From assembly GCF_004361855.1 (NCBI RefSeq), contig NZ_SNWQ01000012.1, positions 221,804-285,803 of the forward strand: a DNA stretch of 64,000 nucleotides, given 5' to 3'. Each line of letters begins with the position of its first letter. Position 1 is the first letter of the stretch. The translations under genes and the position numbers were made by a program. The notes under the pieces are model-generated. The model was given only the letters and a program-made list of their open reading frames with translations, searched no databases and was not told where the DNA came from. This DNA comes from Kribbella caucasensis (lineage in GTDB: Bacteria > Actinomycetota > Actinomycetes > Propionibacteriales > Kribbellaceae). This document shows, piece by piece, positions 18,935 to 27,601 of this stretch.

Positions 18935-19844
18935 GCGCGTTGCCGCAGTGGATTGTGGGACCAACTCGATCCGCCTGCTGATTGCGGACGTTGATGCCGG
19001 CGGGCTGAGCGAGGTCGACCGGCGGATGACGATCGTGCGGCTCGGGCAAGGGGTCGACAAGAGCGGTGCCTTCGCGGCTGAGGCGTTGGAGCGGGTCTTC
19101 AAAGCTTCAGATGACTTTGCCGCGGTGATTTCGCAGGCTGGCGCTACCCGGGTGCGGTTTGTGGCGACGTCGGCGGCTCGGGATGTGAGCAACCGGGACG
19201 AGTTCTTCGCCGGGATCCGGGCCAGGTTCGGCGTCGAGCCGGACATCATCTCGGGCGACGAGGAGGCCGCGCTCAGTTTCGTAGGAGCGACGGCCGGCCT
19301 CGAGGCGATGGACGTCCCGGCGCCGTACCTCGTCGCGGATATCGGCGGCGGGTCGACCGAGCTGGTGCTGGGGGACAAGTCCGGAGTGCTCAGGGCCGAG
19401 TCGCTCGACATGGGTTCCGTCCGGATGACCGAGCGGCACCTGCACACCGACCCCGCGACGACCGACGAGTGGGCTGCCGCGATCAAGGACATCGACGCCT
19501 TGCTCGACAACACATCCGTCCCGCTGACCGAGGCCCGCACGCTGATCGGCGTTGCCGGGACCGTGACGACTGTGGCTGCGGTCGCGCTCGGTCTCACGGA
19601 GTACGACCGGGCCGTCGTCCACCACGCGCGCATCGCGGGACCAGTACTGCGCGAGACCACCTCGTGGCTGATGGGATCCACACGCGCCGAGCGGGCCGCA
19701 GTACCGGTGATCCATCCGGGACGCGTGGACGTGATCGGCGCCGGCGCGCTGATCCTGCAGCGGCTGTACGACCGGCTCGGTGTGGACGAGGTGCTCACGT
19801 CCGAGCACGACATCCTCGACGGGGTCGCACTATCCCTAGCGTGA
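18927..19844 (+). CDS. Ppx/GppA exopolyphosphatase family protein
   Basis: 305 residues. It has the ASKHA phosphatase fold with AAVDCGTNSIRLLI (phosphate 1), ATSAARDVSNRDEF, SGDEEAALSF and ADIGGGSTELVLG (phosphate 2). Family members hydrolyse inorganic polyphosphate or pppGpp. The length matches the short actinobacterial PPX1 type without a C-terminal HD domain. The GTG at 18927 overlaps DUF501 by 8 bp. Confidence 0.92.
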   Translation: MSERVAAVDCGTNSIRLLIADVDAGGLSEVDRRMTIVRLGQGVDKSGAFAAEALERVFKASDDFAAVISQAGATRVRFVATSAARDVSNRDEFFAGIRARFGVEPDIISGDEEAALSFVGATAGLEAMDVPAPYLVADIGGGSTELVLGDKSGVLRAESLDMGSVRMTERHLHTDPATTDEWAAAIKDIDALLDNTSVPLTEARTLIGVAGTVTTVAAVALGLTEYDRAVVHHARIAGPVLRETTSWLMGSTRAERAAVPVIHPGRVDVIGAGALILQRLYDRLGVDEVLTSEHDILDGVALSLA

Positions 19845-19900
19845 GGCGCGGACGCCTTCCTCGATCGATGGCGGTGCGCCACGAGCTTTCCAGCGGATTC

Positions 19901-19985
19901 GGGGAGGGAAATGTGCGGCTCCGAGCCAAGAACCCACCCCCGGTCGCGGCGAAAACCCTCCCCGGTCTGCCCGACGGTGTGCCCG
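19901..19985 (-). repeat. Dispersed intergenic inverted-repeat element, copy A
   Basis: GGGGAGGG at 19901-19908 pairs with CCCTCCCC at 19966-19973. The interior AACCCACCCC..GTCGC..CGAAAACCC and the following CCGGTC..CCGACGG are shared with the segment at 51213-51286. Copy A lies just after ppx in the gap before the convergent DUF5519 gene. It resembles a genus-specific repeat or structured RNA. No protein frame is convincing. Confidence 0.55.
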
Positions 19986-20032
19986 GTCCGGTGGGACTCG
20001 CCACCACCCTCGCCTGGCGGTTACGGCCGGGG

Positions 20033-20506
20033 CTATGCGTCGCTTCTCGCCGGGGTGATCGCGAAGTCGTGGCTGACCTGGACGAGCTGCCAGATGATCT
20101 CCAGCTCGTCCGGGTCGCGCGGCCCGAACAGCATCACCAACGTGGTCGGCCGGAGCCCGTCCCGCGCGACCGGGTGCAACTCGCCCCATCCCTTCTCGAT
20201 CACCTCCGCGACCACGTCGTACGGAAGGCACGCGTGCAGACTCCCGTCGGCCGGACCGTGGAGGTGTGCGAACTCCGTGCCGATCAGGAACCGCTCTGCT
20301 CCCGGCCGGGCCGATTCGGGTCGCAGGTGCAGCGCGCGTGTGTCGGCGAACGAGATCCCGCTAGGTCCCGTGGTGATGTCGCTCAGCGAACTCATCCGCC
20401 GCCAGAGCTCCTCCTGTAACTCGACCGGCGCGTTCTGGTCGAGCTGCTGATGCGGAATGGCCGGCCCCGTCCGTGGCGGCGGTCCGGATCGTGGTGAAAG
20501 CTTCAT
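20033..20506 (-). CDS. DUF5519 (luciferase-domain-like) protein
   Basis: 157 residues matching the family annotated as luciferase domain/DUF5519: ELQEELWRRMSSLSDITTGPSGIS, FAHLHGPADGSLHACLP, then VIEKGWGELHPVA and a C-terminal LFGPRDPDELEIIWQL. No enzymatic activity can be assigned. It is divergent from an HxlR regulator and shares its 52-bp promoter with a perfect palindrome, so it is the probable regulated gene. Confidence 0.75.
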   Translation of the reverse strand: MKLSPRSGPPPRTGPAIPHQQLDQNAPVELQEELWRRMSSLSDITTGPSGISFADTRALHLRPESARPGAERFLIGTEFAHLHGPADGSLHACLPYDVVAEVIEKGWGELHPVARDGLRPTTLVMLFGPRDPDELEIIWQLVQVSHDFAITPARSDA

Positions 20507-20517
20507 GATTCGACGTT

Positions 20518-20534
20518 ACTATCCTGGGGATAGT
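20518..20534. promoter_or_regulatory. Palindromic operator between DUF5519 and HxlR genes
   Basis: ACTATCC-TGG-GGATAGT is a perfect 7-bp inverted repeat with a 3-bp centre. It lies 12 bp from the DUF5519 ATG and 25 bp from the HxlR ATG. It is the natural candidate for the HxlR dimer site controlling both genes. Confidence 0.65.
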
Positions 20535-20558
20535 GGTTACCAAGCAGAAAGTAGCGCG

Positions 20559-20903
20559 ATGCCCGAGGATCCCTGCCCGATCGGCCCGGTCGTCGATGTG
20601 GTCTTCGGTCGCTGGACAACGCATGTGCTGTGGGTGCTGACGAACGACGGGCGGATGCGGTTCACCGAACTCCAGCAGCGGCTGCCGATGATCAGTCCGA
20701 AGGTGCTCACCCAGCGGCTCCGCCAACTCGAACGCGACGGCCTGGTCGAGCGCAGCTACTTCCCGGAGATGCCGCCCAGAGTCGAGTACGAGACGACCGA
20801 ACTCGGCCGCACCCTGTCCCCGGTCTTCCAGACCCTCGCCGCTTGGTCGGACCGTCACCTCGACCAGATCGCCGCTGCCCGCCAGCGCTATGACGGGCCG
20901 TAG
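20559..20903 (+). CDS. HxlR-family transcriptional regulator
   Basis: About 114 residues from the ATG at 20559 (MPEDPCPIGPVV). The winged helix has the HxlR hallmark CPI....VFGRWTTHVLWVL, RFTELQQRLPMISPKVLTQRLRQLERDGLVER and PRVEYETTELGR. The single N-terminal Cys is typical of electrophile or redox-sensing members. It is divergent from DUF5519; a uracil-DNA glycosylase gene follows after 9 bp and may be co-transcribed. Longer starts would run through the palindrome. Confidence 0.92.
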   Translation: MPEDPCPIGPVVDVVFGRWTTHVLWVLTNDGRMRFTELQQRLPMISPKVLTQRLRQLERDGLVERSYFPEMPPRVEYETTELGRTLSPVFQTLAAWSDRHLDQIAAARQRYDGP

Positions 20904-20912
20904 TCTGACCAC

Positions 20913-21809
20913 ATGCGACTGCCGCATCCGTTGACGGGCGAGCTGTTCGACAGCCCGGTGCCGCCGGGCTCAGGCTGGCCCGAGGATCCGGCTGTACGAC
21001 GTACTCCGGTGGCCCGGGACGCCGACGAGGTCGTGAAACTGGCGAGGGTCGGCGAGCTGGCGACGACCGGTGAGCTGTCGAGGCCGAGTGGGCTGGGCCG
21101 GACGGATGAACTGGCTGAGCTTGATGCGCGGGTTTCGGTGTGCCGGGCTTGCGATCGCTTGGTGGAGTGGCGCGAGGAAGTTGCCGTGGGCAAGCGGAAG
21201 GCGTTCGCGGACCAGCCGTACTGGGGCCGGCCGATCGCCGGCTGGGGTGCGGCCGAACCGCGCGTGCTGATCGCCGGTCTCGCGCCGGCCGCGCACGGCG
21301 GGAACCGGACCGGCCGGGTGTTCACCGGCGACCGCTCGGGCGACTGGCTGTTTGCCTCCCTGTACCGCGTCGGCCTCGCGAACAAGCCGACCAGCGAGCA
21401 CGCCGGCGACGGACTCCGCCTCCTCGGCGCCCGGATGATCGCCGCCGTCCGCTGCGCGCCGCCCGCGAACGCCCCGACCCCGGCCGAGCGCGACACCTGC
21501 GCACCGTGGTTCCGGGCCGAGCTGGAACTCGTCCTCCCGACCACCCGGGCGATCGTCTGCCTCGGCAAGTTCGGCTTCGACGTCCTGCTCAACGCGCTGC
21601 CGGCGGTAGGCGTCGCAGTACCCAAACCCCGCCCGAAGTTCGGTCACGCGCTGGAGTACCGGCTGACCAGCCCGTACGGCGAACTGACGGTCCTCGGCTG
21701 CTTCCATCCGAGCCAGCAGAACACCTTCACCGGCAAGCTGACCGAGCCGATGCTGGACGCCGTCCTGGCCCGCGCGAAGTCCCTCGGAGGAGTGAAGTCC
21801 GGTGGTTGA
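20913..21809 (+). CDS. Family 4/5 (UdgB-type) uracil-DNA glycosylase
   Basis: 298 residues. Motif GLAPAAHGGNRTGRVFTGDRSG replaces the family-1 water-activating Asp, as in family 5 UdgB enzymes, and the second motif is HPSQQNTFTG. Cysteines suited to a 4Fe-4S cluster are in VCRACDRL, VRCAPP and DTCAPW. It excises uracil or other deaminated bases. The ATG at 20913 lies 9 bp after the HxlR gene. Confidence 0.9.
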   Translation: MRLPHPLTGELFDSPVPPGSGWPEDPAVRRTPVARDADEVVKLARVGELATTGELSRPSGLGRTDELAELDARVSVCRACDRLVEWREEVAVGKRKAFADQPYWGRPIAGWGAAEPRVLIAGLAPAAHGGNRTGRVFTGDRSGDWLFASLYRVGLANKPTSEHAGDGLRLLGARMIAAVRCAPPANAPTPAERDTCAPWFRAELELVLPTTRAIVCLGKFGFDVLLNALPAVGVAVPKPRPKFGHALEYRLTSPYGELTVLGCFHPSQQNTFTGKLTEPMLDAVLARAKSLGGVKSGG

Positions 21810-21827
21810 GATCACTCCCCAGAGTGT

Positions 21828-21845
21828 TTGTGAAAGTTTTCACGA
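21828..21845. promoter_or_regulatory. Rex-type operator upstream of ndh
   Basis: TTGTGAA-AGTT-TTCACGA matches the remembered Rex consensus TTGTGAANNNNTTCACAA at 13 of 14 defined positions. It lies 56-73 bp upstream of the ndh start. Rex senses NADH/NAD+ and controls ndh in streptomycetes, so the position makes biological sense. Confidence 0.7.
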
Positions 21846-21900
21846 GCTTGTAACCTGAAGTAGACATGAAGTCGGAGACCACTCAGGGAGAGTGAACCGC

Positions 21901-23211
21901 ATGACAGCCCAGGTACCGCACATCCTCGTAGTCGGTGGCGGTTACGTAGGGATGTACACCGCCTATGGCCTGCGCAAGGCCGCCCGCCGGGGCCGGATCC
22001 GCGTGACCGTGGTCGACCCCCGGTCGGTGATGACGTACCAGCCGTTCCTGCCCGAGGCGGCGGCCGGCTCGGTGGAGCCGCGGCACGTGGTGGTGCCGCT
22101 GCGCAAGACGCTGAAGGGCTGCCGGGTGGTGACCGGCCGGGTGACCGCGATCGACCACGCGCACAAGGTGGCGAAGGTGATGCCCGAGGAGGGGCCGGAG
22201 TACGAGCTGGCCTATGACCAGATCGTGGTCGCGCTCGGCTCGATCGCCCGGACGCTGCCGATCCCGGGGCTGGCCGAGGAGGCGATCGGGTTCAAGAACG
22301 TCGAGGAAGCCATTGCCCTGCGCAACAAGGTGCTGGACCGGCTGGACGTCGCCTCGTCCCAGCCCGACCCGGCGCTGCGCAAGTCCGCGCTGACCTTCGT
22401 CTTCGTCGGCGGCGGGTACGCCGGGGTGGAGGCGTTCGCCGAGCTCGAGGACATGGCCCGCTACGCCACCCGGTACTACGACAACATCAAGCCCGAGGAC
22501 ATGCGCTGGGTCCTGGTCGAGGCGACCAATCGGATCCTGCCCGAGGTCGGCCCCGAGCTGGGGCAGTACACCGTCGAGCAGCTCCGCAAGCGCAACATGG
22601 ACATCAAGCTGGAGACCCGGCTGGAGTCCTGCGAGAAGGGCCGCGTGGTGCTCAGCGACGGCGAGGAGTTCGACGCCGACACCATCGTCTGGACGGCCGG
22701 CGTGAAGGCCAACCCGGCGCTGGCGCAGACCGACTTCCCGCTGGACGAGAAGGGCCGGATCAAGTGCCTGCCGAACCTGCGGATCGAGGGTCTCGACGAC
22801 GCCTGGTCCGCCGGTGACAACGCGGCCGTGCCCGACCTCACCGCCGAGGACCCCGGCGTCTTCACCGCGCCGAACGCGCAGCACGCGGTCCGTCAGGCCC
22901 ACCGCCTCGCCGCGAACATCCTCCGGGTGGTCGACGGCCAGGAACCGCAGGACTACAAGCACAAGTACGTCGGCTCGGTGGCCAGCCTCGGCCTGCACAA
23001 GGGCGTCGCCCAGCTGTACGGCGTGAAGCTGAAGGGCTGGCCGGCCTGGTTCCTGCACCGCACGTACCACGTGTCCCGGGTCCCCACCTTCAACCGCAAG
23101 GCCCGGGTCGTCCTCGACTGGACCCTCGCGCTGTTCTTCCGCCGCGAGGTCACCAGCCTCGGCAGCCTCCAGATGCCCAACGAGGAGTTCCGCCGCGCGA
23201 CCAGCTCCTGA
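21901..23211 (+). CDS. ndh: Type II NADH dehydrogenase
   Basis: About 436 residues. An N-terminal FAD-binding HILVVGGGYVGMYTAYGL is followed by TYQPFLPEAAAGSVEP, an NADH-binding TFVFVGGGYAGVEAFAELEDM near residue 165 and a C-terminal FAD segment DDAWSAGDNAAVPD. It oxidises NADH and passes electrons to the quinone pool without pumping protons. ATG 21901 is preferred over GTG 21892 because GGGAG at 21886-21890 is ten bases from it. A Rex-type box lies upstream and a strong terminator downstream. Confidence 0.94.
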   Translation: MTAQVPHILVVGGGYVGMYTAYGLRKAARRGRIRVTVVDPRSVMTYQPFLPEAAAGSVEPRHVVVPLRKTLKGCRVVTGRVTAIDHAHKVAKVMPEEGPEYELAYDQIVVALGSIARTLPIPGLAEEAIGFKNVEEAIALRNKVLDRLDVASSQPDPALRKSALTFVFVGGGYAGVEAFAELEDMARYATRYYDNIKPEDMRWVLVEATNRILPEVGPELGQYTVEQLRKRNMDIKLETRLESCEKGRVVLSDGEEFDADTIVWTAGVKANPALAQTDFPLDEKGRIKCLPNLRIEGLDDAWSAGDNAAVPDLTAEDPGVFTAPNAQHAVRQAHRLAANILRVVDGQEPQDYKHKYVGSVASLGLHKGVAQLYGVKLKGWPAWFLHRTYHVSRVPTFNRKARVVLDWTLALFFRREVTSLGSLQMPNEEFRRATSS

Positions 23212-23218
23212 CGACACG

Positions 23219-23266
23219 TTGCGTCCGAAGAACCGAGGGTCATAGCGCTCGGTTCTTCGGACGCAA
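23219..23266. terminator. Bidirectional terminator hairpin
   Basis: A perfect 19-bp stem (TTGCGTCCGAAGAACCGAG and its complement) with a 10-base loop, placed between the convergent ndh and GH92 genes. It could serve both directions. Confidence 0.85.
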
Positions 23267-23271
23267 GCGTC

Positions 23272-25641
23272 TTAGCGGTCGACGGGTAGGGTGCCCCAGG
23301 TGGACGGGGTTGCGGCGAGGGTGGTGGTGATGTGGCCGCCGTGGGTGAGGAAGGACTCGGGGAGCCAGGATTCGGTGCGGGGCTTGCCGTTGAGGGTCAG
23401 CGATTGCACGTACTGGTTGGTGTCCGAGGTCTCGGGCGCCTCCACCGTGAGCCGTACGCCGTTGCTCCGCTTGAGCTCGACCTTCGGGAACAGGGGACTG
23501 CCGACCAGGAGTTCCGCCCGGCCCGGAGTCTGCGGGAACAGGCCGATCGCGGCGAACACGTACCAGGCCGACAATGTGCCGAGATCGTCGTTCCCGGGCA
23601 GGCCCGACGGTCCCACGCCGTACACGGTGTCGACGATCTCGCGGGTCGTGGCCTGCGTCTTCCAGGGTTGGCCGAGTCCGTTGTAGAGCCACGGTGCGTG
23701 CAGGCCGGGCTCGTTCGTCGGGTCGTACCGGAGTGCGCTGCCGCCGCGGACCGCCCAGTTGCCGTTCTCGTCATGGAAGAACGCGTCCAGCCGCTGTACT
23801 GCGGTACCGTTCATCGCTGCGGCGAGTCCGGAGACGTCCTGCGGAACCATCCACGTGTACGTCGCGCTCGATCCCTGCGCGAACCCGTCACCGGTCGACG
23901 GGGTGAACCCGGGGAGCCAGGTCCCGTCCGCCTTCTTCGCCCGCTGGTATCCGATGGCCGGGTCGAACGTGTTCTTCCACCAGGTGCCGCGGTCCTTCAG
24001 TGTCACCGCGTCCTCGGTCTTGCCCAGCCGCTGCGCCCATTGACCCAGCGAGAAGTCGGCGAGGGAGTTCTCCAGCGTCTCGGCGGCGCCACCCCAGCAG
24101 TGGCAGGCGTCCTGCGGCGCGTAGTGCTTGGCCAGGTACGTGTTCAGGGCCGGCCGTTGCCCAGTGCATTGCCCCGGGCAACCACCGTCGTTCTCCGCGT
24201 CCGCGTTCTGTACGGTTGCCTGGTGCAACAGTGACTCGTAGGCGTTGGCCGCGTCGAAGTTCTTCACGCCCATCGCCGCGAAGGTCGCCAGCGTCGGCGC
24301 CGCCGGGTCGCCGGTCATCACGTGCGTCGGCCCGTTGTTGTGCAGCCAGCGATCCCAGATCCCGTTGTTCTGCTGGGCGAACTGGTACATCGACTGGGCG
24401 AAGTCACCGGCGATATCGGGCTTCAGGAGCGCCAGCAGCTGGATGTGCGCGCGGTACTGGTCCCAGCCGGAGAAGGTCCCGTACTGCGCTCGCTGGCCGG
24501 GCGCGAGCCGGTGGATCTGACGGTCGCTGCCCAGATACCGTCCGTCGACGTCGTTGAAGATGTTCGGCTGCAGGTACGAGTGGTAGAGCGCGGTGTAGAA
24601 GGTGGTCCGCTGGGCGTCGGTGCCGCCGGTGATCCGGACGGCCTTGAGTTCGTTGCGCCAGTGCCGGTAGCCGTCGGCGGCGATCCGGTCGACTGTCGCC
24701 TCCGGCCGAACCTCCGTCGCCAGGTTCTGTTCGGCGCCGGCCAGGCTCACGTACGAGATGCCGATCCGCATCCGCACCTTCGCGCCGGGCTGGAAAGTCA
24801 CGTACCCACCGGATCCCTTGCCGGCCCGGTCGGCGCCGGTCGCGTAACCCTCGCCGCCCGTGGTGTGGGTGCTGCCCGGAGTGAGGGCCGCGTCCTTCCA
24901 GGTGCCGTTGGCAACGATCGGCTGGTCGAAGGAAGCGGTGAAGTGCAGCCGGTAGTACGTCTTGCGGTTGTTGATCCCGCCGTTGGCCCGGCGGCCGCAG
25001 AACGCGCCGGTCAGTACCGATCCGGTCACCTTGCGGCCGGCCGCGTCGATGGTGATCTCGGCGTCCTCGCTGCCGTTGAGCGAGTTCGAGGTCCGGAACA
25101 ACAGGTTCGCCGCTTGGTCTTTCGGGAAGCTGAACTCGCCGACACCGGCTCGGGTGGTGACCGCGAGATCGGTCTTCACGCCGTTGTCCAGGGCCACCGT
25201 GTACCGGCCGGGTTTGGCCTGCTCGTTCGCGTGGCTGAAGTTGCTCGCGTACTTCGCGTCGGTGGTGTCTGCGGTCGGCGAGGAGTCCACCGTCCCGGCG
25301 TACGGCATGATCGGGATGTCGCCGGCCGCGCCCGGGTTACAGCCGGCCCCGTTGACGTGGGTGAGGCTGAATCCGCGGACCCGCGTCACGTCGTACTGGT
25401 AGCCGTTCGCCGCACCGGTGCTGGTCTGGTCGCCGCGGGTGCTGGTCGGGCTCCAGGAGATCATCCCGAACGGCCGGACCGCGCCGGGCCAGGTGTTGCC
25501 GTCGCGGGCGGACCCGATCAGCGGGTCGACGAACGCGGCAGGATCCGCTTCGGCAACGGACTCGGCGGGATCCGTTTCGGCCTGGGCCGGTACGGATGGG
25601 AGCAGTAGAGCAACGCTGAGGGCAGCGGCGAGGATGCGCAT
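23272..25641 (-). CDS. Secreted GH92 family glycosidase (alpha-mannosidase type)
   Basis: 789 residues with a signal peptide ending near PAQA. GH92 landmarks: VDPLIGSARDGNTWPGA near residue 40, SHANEQAKPGRYTV, YTALYHSYLQPN, TFSGWDQYRAHIQLLAL, WGGAAETLENSLADFSL and a C-terminal GLPGNDDLGTLSAWYVF. GH92 enzymes are Ca2+-dependent exo-acting alpha-mannosidases acting on N-glycans or fungal mannans. The exact linkage cannot be read from sequence. It is convergent with ndh. Confidence 0.93.
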   Translation of the reverse strand: MRILAAALSVALLLPSVPAQAETDPAESVAEADPAAFVDPLIGSARDGNTWPGAVRPFGMISWSPTSTRGDQTSTGAANGYQYDVTRVRGFSLTHVNGAGCNPGAAGDIPIMPYAGTVDSSPTADTTDAKYASNFSHANEQAKPGRYTVALDNGVKTDLAVTTRAGVGEFSFPKDQAANLLFRTSNSLNGSEDAEITIDAAGRKVTGSVLTGAFCGRRANGGINNRKTYYRLHFTASFDQPIVANGTWKDAALTPGSTHTTGGEGYATGADRAGKGSGGYVTFQPGAKVRMRIGISYVSLAGAEQNLATEVRPEATVDRIAADGYRHWRNELKAVRITGGTDAQRTTFYTALYHSYLQPNIFNDVDGRYLGSDRQIHRLAPGQRAQYGTFSGWDQYRAHIQLLALLKPDIAGDFAQSMYQFAQQNNGIWDRWLHNNGPTHVMTGDPAAPTLATFAAMGVKNFDAANAYESLLHQATVQNADAENDGGCPGQCTGQRPALNTYLAKHYAPQDACHCWGGAAETLENSLADFSLGQWAQRLGKTEDAVTLKDRGTWWKNTFDPAIGYQRAKKADGTWLPGFTPSTGDGFAQGSSATYTWMVPQDVSGLAAAMNGTAVQRLDAFFHDENGNWAVRGGSALRYDPTNEPGLHAPWLYNGLGQPWKTQATTREIVDTVYGVGPSGLPGNDDLGTLSAWYVFAAIGLFPQTPGRAELLVGSPLFPKVELKRSNGVRLTVEAPETSDTNQYVQSLTLNGKPRTESWLPESFLTHGGHITTTLAATPSTWGTLPVDR

Positions 25642-25669
25642 GGAGGGGCCTTCCGTGGGCGGCCGGACT

Positions 25670-25702
25670 CCGGCACGCTAATCCGGGATGGTGACGTGCC
25701 GG
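25670..25702 (-). terminator. Terminator after two-component operon
   Basis: CCGGCACG at 25670-25677 and CGTGCCGG at 25695-25702 form an 8-bp stem starting 4 bp after the response-regulator stop. It is the likely end of the kinase/regulator transcript. Confidence 0.55.
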
Positions 25703-25705
25703 TGA

Positions 25706-26371
25706 TCAGCGGCTGTCGTCCAGGAGACCGGCGTCGTGCACCAGGAGTGCGATCTGGACCCGGTTGTTCAGGTCGAGCTTGGTCAGGATGCGGGAGACGT
25801 GCGTCTTCACAGTCGGGACGCTGAGGTAGAGGGTCGCGCTGATCTCGGCGTTCGACTTGCCCTCGCCTACCGCGACGGCGATCTCCCGCTCCCGGTCGTT
25901 GAGCTCGTCCAGCCGGGTGGTCGCCTTGGCTTTGCGCTGGTCCTGGCCGGACGCGGCGACCCGGGAGATGAGGCGTTTGGTGACGGTCGGGGAGAGGACC
26001 GGCTGGCCGCCCGCGACCCGTCGTACGGACTCGACGATCTCGGCCGGCGGGGTGTCTTTGAGGATGAAGCCGGCCGCGCCCGCGCGGAGCGCACGGAGTA
26101 CGTGCTCGTCGGCGTCGAACGTGGTCAGGATGACGATCTCGGGCGCGGCCGGGCGGGACCGGACCAGTTCGGTCGCGGTCAGGCCGTCGGTGCCGGGCAT
26201 CCGGATGTCCATCAGCACCACGTCGGGGGAGTGCTTGTCGATCAGCGCCTGGACGCCGCTGCCGTCACCCGCCTCGCCGACCACCCGGATGTCGGGGGCG
26301 CCGGCCAGCATCATCTTCAGCCCGGCGCGCAGCAGGGGATCGTCGTCCACGATCAGGACCCGGATCGTCAT
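25706..26371 (-). CDS. NarL/FixJ-type response regulator
   Basis: 221 residues. The receiver domain has DDD near residue 9, phospho-acceptor Asp in VVLMDIRMPGTDGL and Lys in FILKDTPP. The LuxR-type HTH is LNDREREIAVAVGEGKSNAEI...TVKTHVSRILTKL near the C-terminus. The ATG at 26371 overlaps the kinase stop (ATGA). It is partner to the adjacent histidine kinase; regulated genes are unknown. The long upstream extension of this frame is antisense noise. Confidence 0.94.
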   Translation of the reverse strand: MTIRVLIVDDDPLLRAGLKMMLAGAPDIRVVGEAGDGSGVQALIDKHSPDVVLMDIRMPGTDGLTATELVRSRPAAPEIVILTTFDADEHVLRALRAGAAGFILKDTPPAEIVESVRRVAGGQPVLSPTVTKRLISRVAASGQDQRKAKATTRLDELNDREREIAVAVGEGKSNAEISATLYLSVPTVKTHVSRILTKLDLNNRVQIALLVHDAGLLDDSR

Positions 26372-27498
26372 GACGGCCACGGTAGCCAGGCGGCCAGCCG
26401 GAAGTCGCCGTCGGGGGTGCGGCCGTGTTCGAGTCGTCCGTCGACGAGTGCGGCCCGCTCGGTGAGCCCGATCAATCCCTGTCCTTGTCGCTGTCCTGAT
26501 CGTCTGTTCGGTGCGGGGTTGGTGAGTTGGACCTGGAGACCGTTGCCTGGGGCACCCTTGACGGTGATGCTGACCGGTTGGCCGGGTGCGTGTTTGAGGG
26601 CGTTCGTGAGTCCCTCCTGGACGATCCGGTACGCCGTCCGGCCGACGTGGTCGGGCATGGTGCCGGGGGCATCGAGTTCGAGCTCCACCGGTACGCCGGC
26701 GCGCCGGGAACCCTCGACCAGGACGGGGAGATCCGCGAACGTCGGCTGGGGGAGTTCGCCGGCCGGCGCGCGGAGTACGCCGATCACCTCGCGGAGATCC
26801 TGGAGGGCCTGATGGGCACTGGCCCGGATGATCTCGGCGGCCTGGCCGACCTCCTCGGTCGACGCGTCCGGGCGGTAGGCGAGCGCGCCGGCGTGCACAC
26901 TGAGCAGCGACAACCGGTGACCGAGGACGTCGTGCATCTCCCGGGCGATCTCCTCCCGGGCCCGCATCTGTGCCTGTTTCGCCTGCAGTTGGGCCACGGT
27001 CTCGGCACGGTCGGCCCGGTCGCGGAGAGTCTGGAGGAGTTGGCGGCGTGAACGTACGTAGAGCGACCAGCCGACGGCACCGACGTACAGGATCGCCGTG
27101 GTGATGATGACAGTGAGGATCGGCTCGTTCTTCTCCCGGACCAGGGCGTACGCCGTCATGCTGGCGATGTTGACCCCGAGCAGGGCCAGCGTCACCCGGA
27201 GCCGGAAGTGCACGGCGACCGTCATCGTGAAGATGAGGGCCGCGATACCTCCCGCCTCGGAGAAGACGGTGATGACGGCGGACAGGACCGCCAGCTGGAT
27301 CGGCCAGCGCCGCCGGAACCACAGCAGCAGGCAGAGCGCCATCCCGGTGAAGAAGTCGAGGGCCAGCAGCCATTCCGGGATCGGGTCCTTCTCGCCGTCG
27401 TTGTAGAGCACGAGGCCGAGGAGGACGGCGACCGTGAACGCGATGCTGTCCACCACCCAGTCGCGTGCGCTGCGCCGGCGGCCGAGCGTTCGGTCCAT
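26368..27498 (-). CDS. Sensor histidine kinase (HisKA_3 family)
   Basis: 376 residues. About five transmembrane helices (residues 15-150) with short loops are followed by a dimerisation helix REEIAREMHDVLGHRLSLLSVHAGAL carrying the phospho-His, and an HATPase domain (RIVQEGLTNALKHAP, GLIGLTERA). It matches the NarL-class partner kinases of actinomycetes that sense membrane stress or cell-envelope signals. It is translationally coupled to the response regulator. Confidence 0.93.
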   Translation of the reverse strand: MDRTLGRRRSARDWVVDSIAFTVAVLLGLVLYNDGEKDPIPEWLLALDFFTGMALCLLLWFRRRWPIQLAVLSAVITVFSEAGGIAALIFTMTVAVHFRLRVTLALLGVNIASMTAYALVREKNEPILTVIITTAILYVGAVGWSLYVRSRRQLLQTLRDRADRAETVAQLQAKQAQMRAREEIAREMHDVLGHRLSLLSVHAGALAYRPDASTEEVGQAAEIIRASAHQALQDLREVIGVLRAPAGELPQPTFADLPVLVEGSRRAGVPVELELDAPGTMPDHVGRTAYRIVQEGLTNALKHAPGQPVSITVKGAPGNGLQVQLTNPAPNRRSGQRQGQGLIGLTERAALVDGRLEHGRTPDGDFRLAAWLPWPS

Positions 27499-27601
27499 GG
27501 TCCGAATCTAGCTTCGTCATTGGTTGATTACGGGGCGTTGAGGTGGTCCGGATACCGAAGTCACGGCAGATCGAGACTTTTGGCCCGGTAGGTTCGGCCT
27601 C

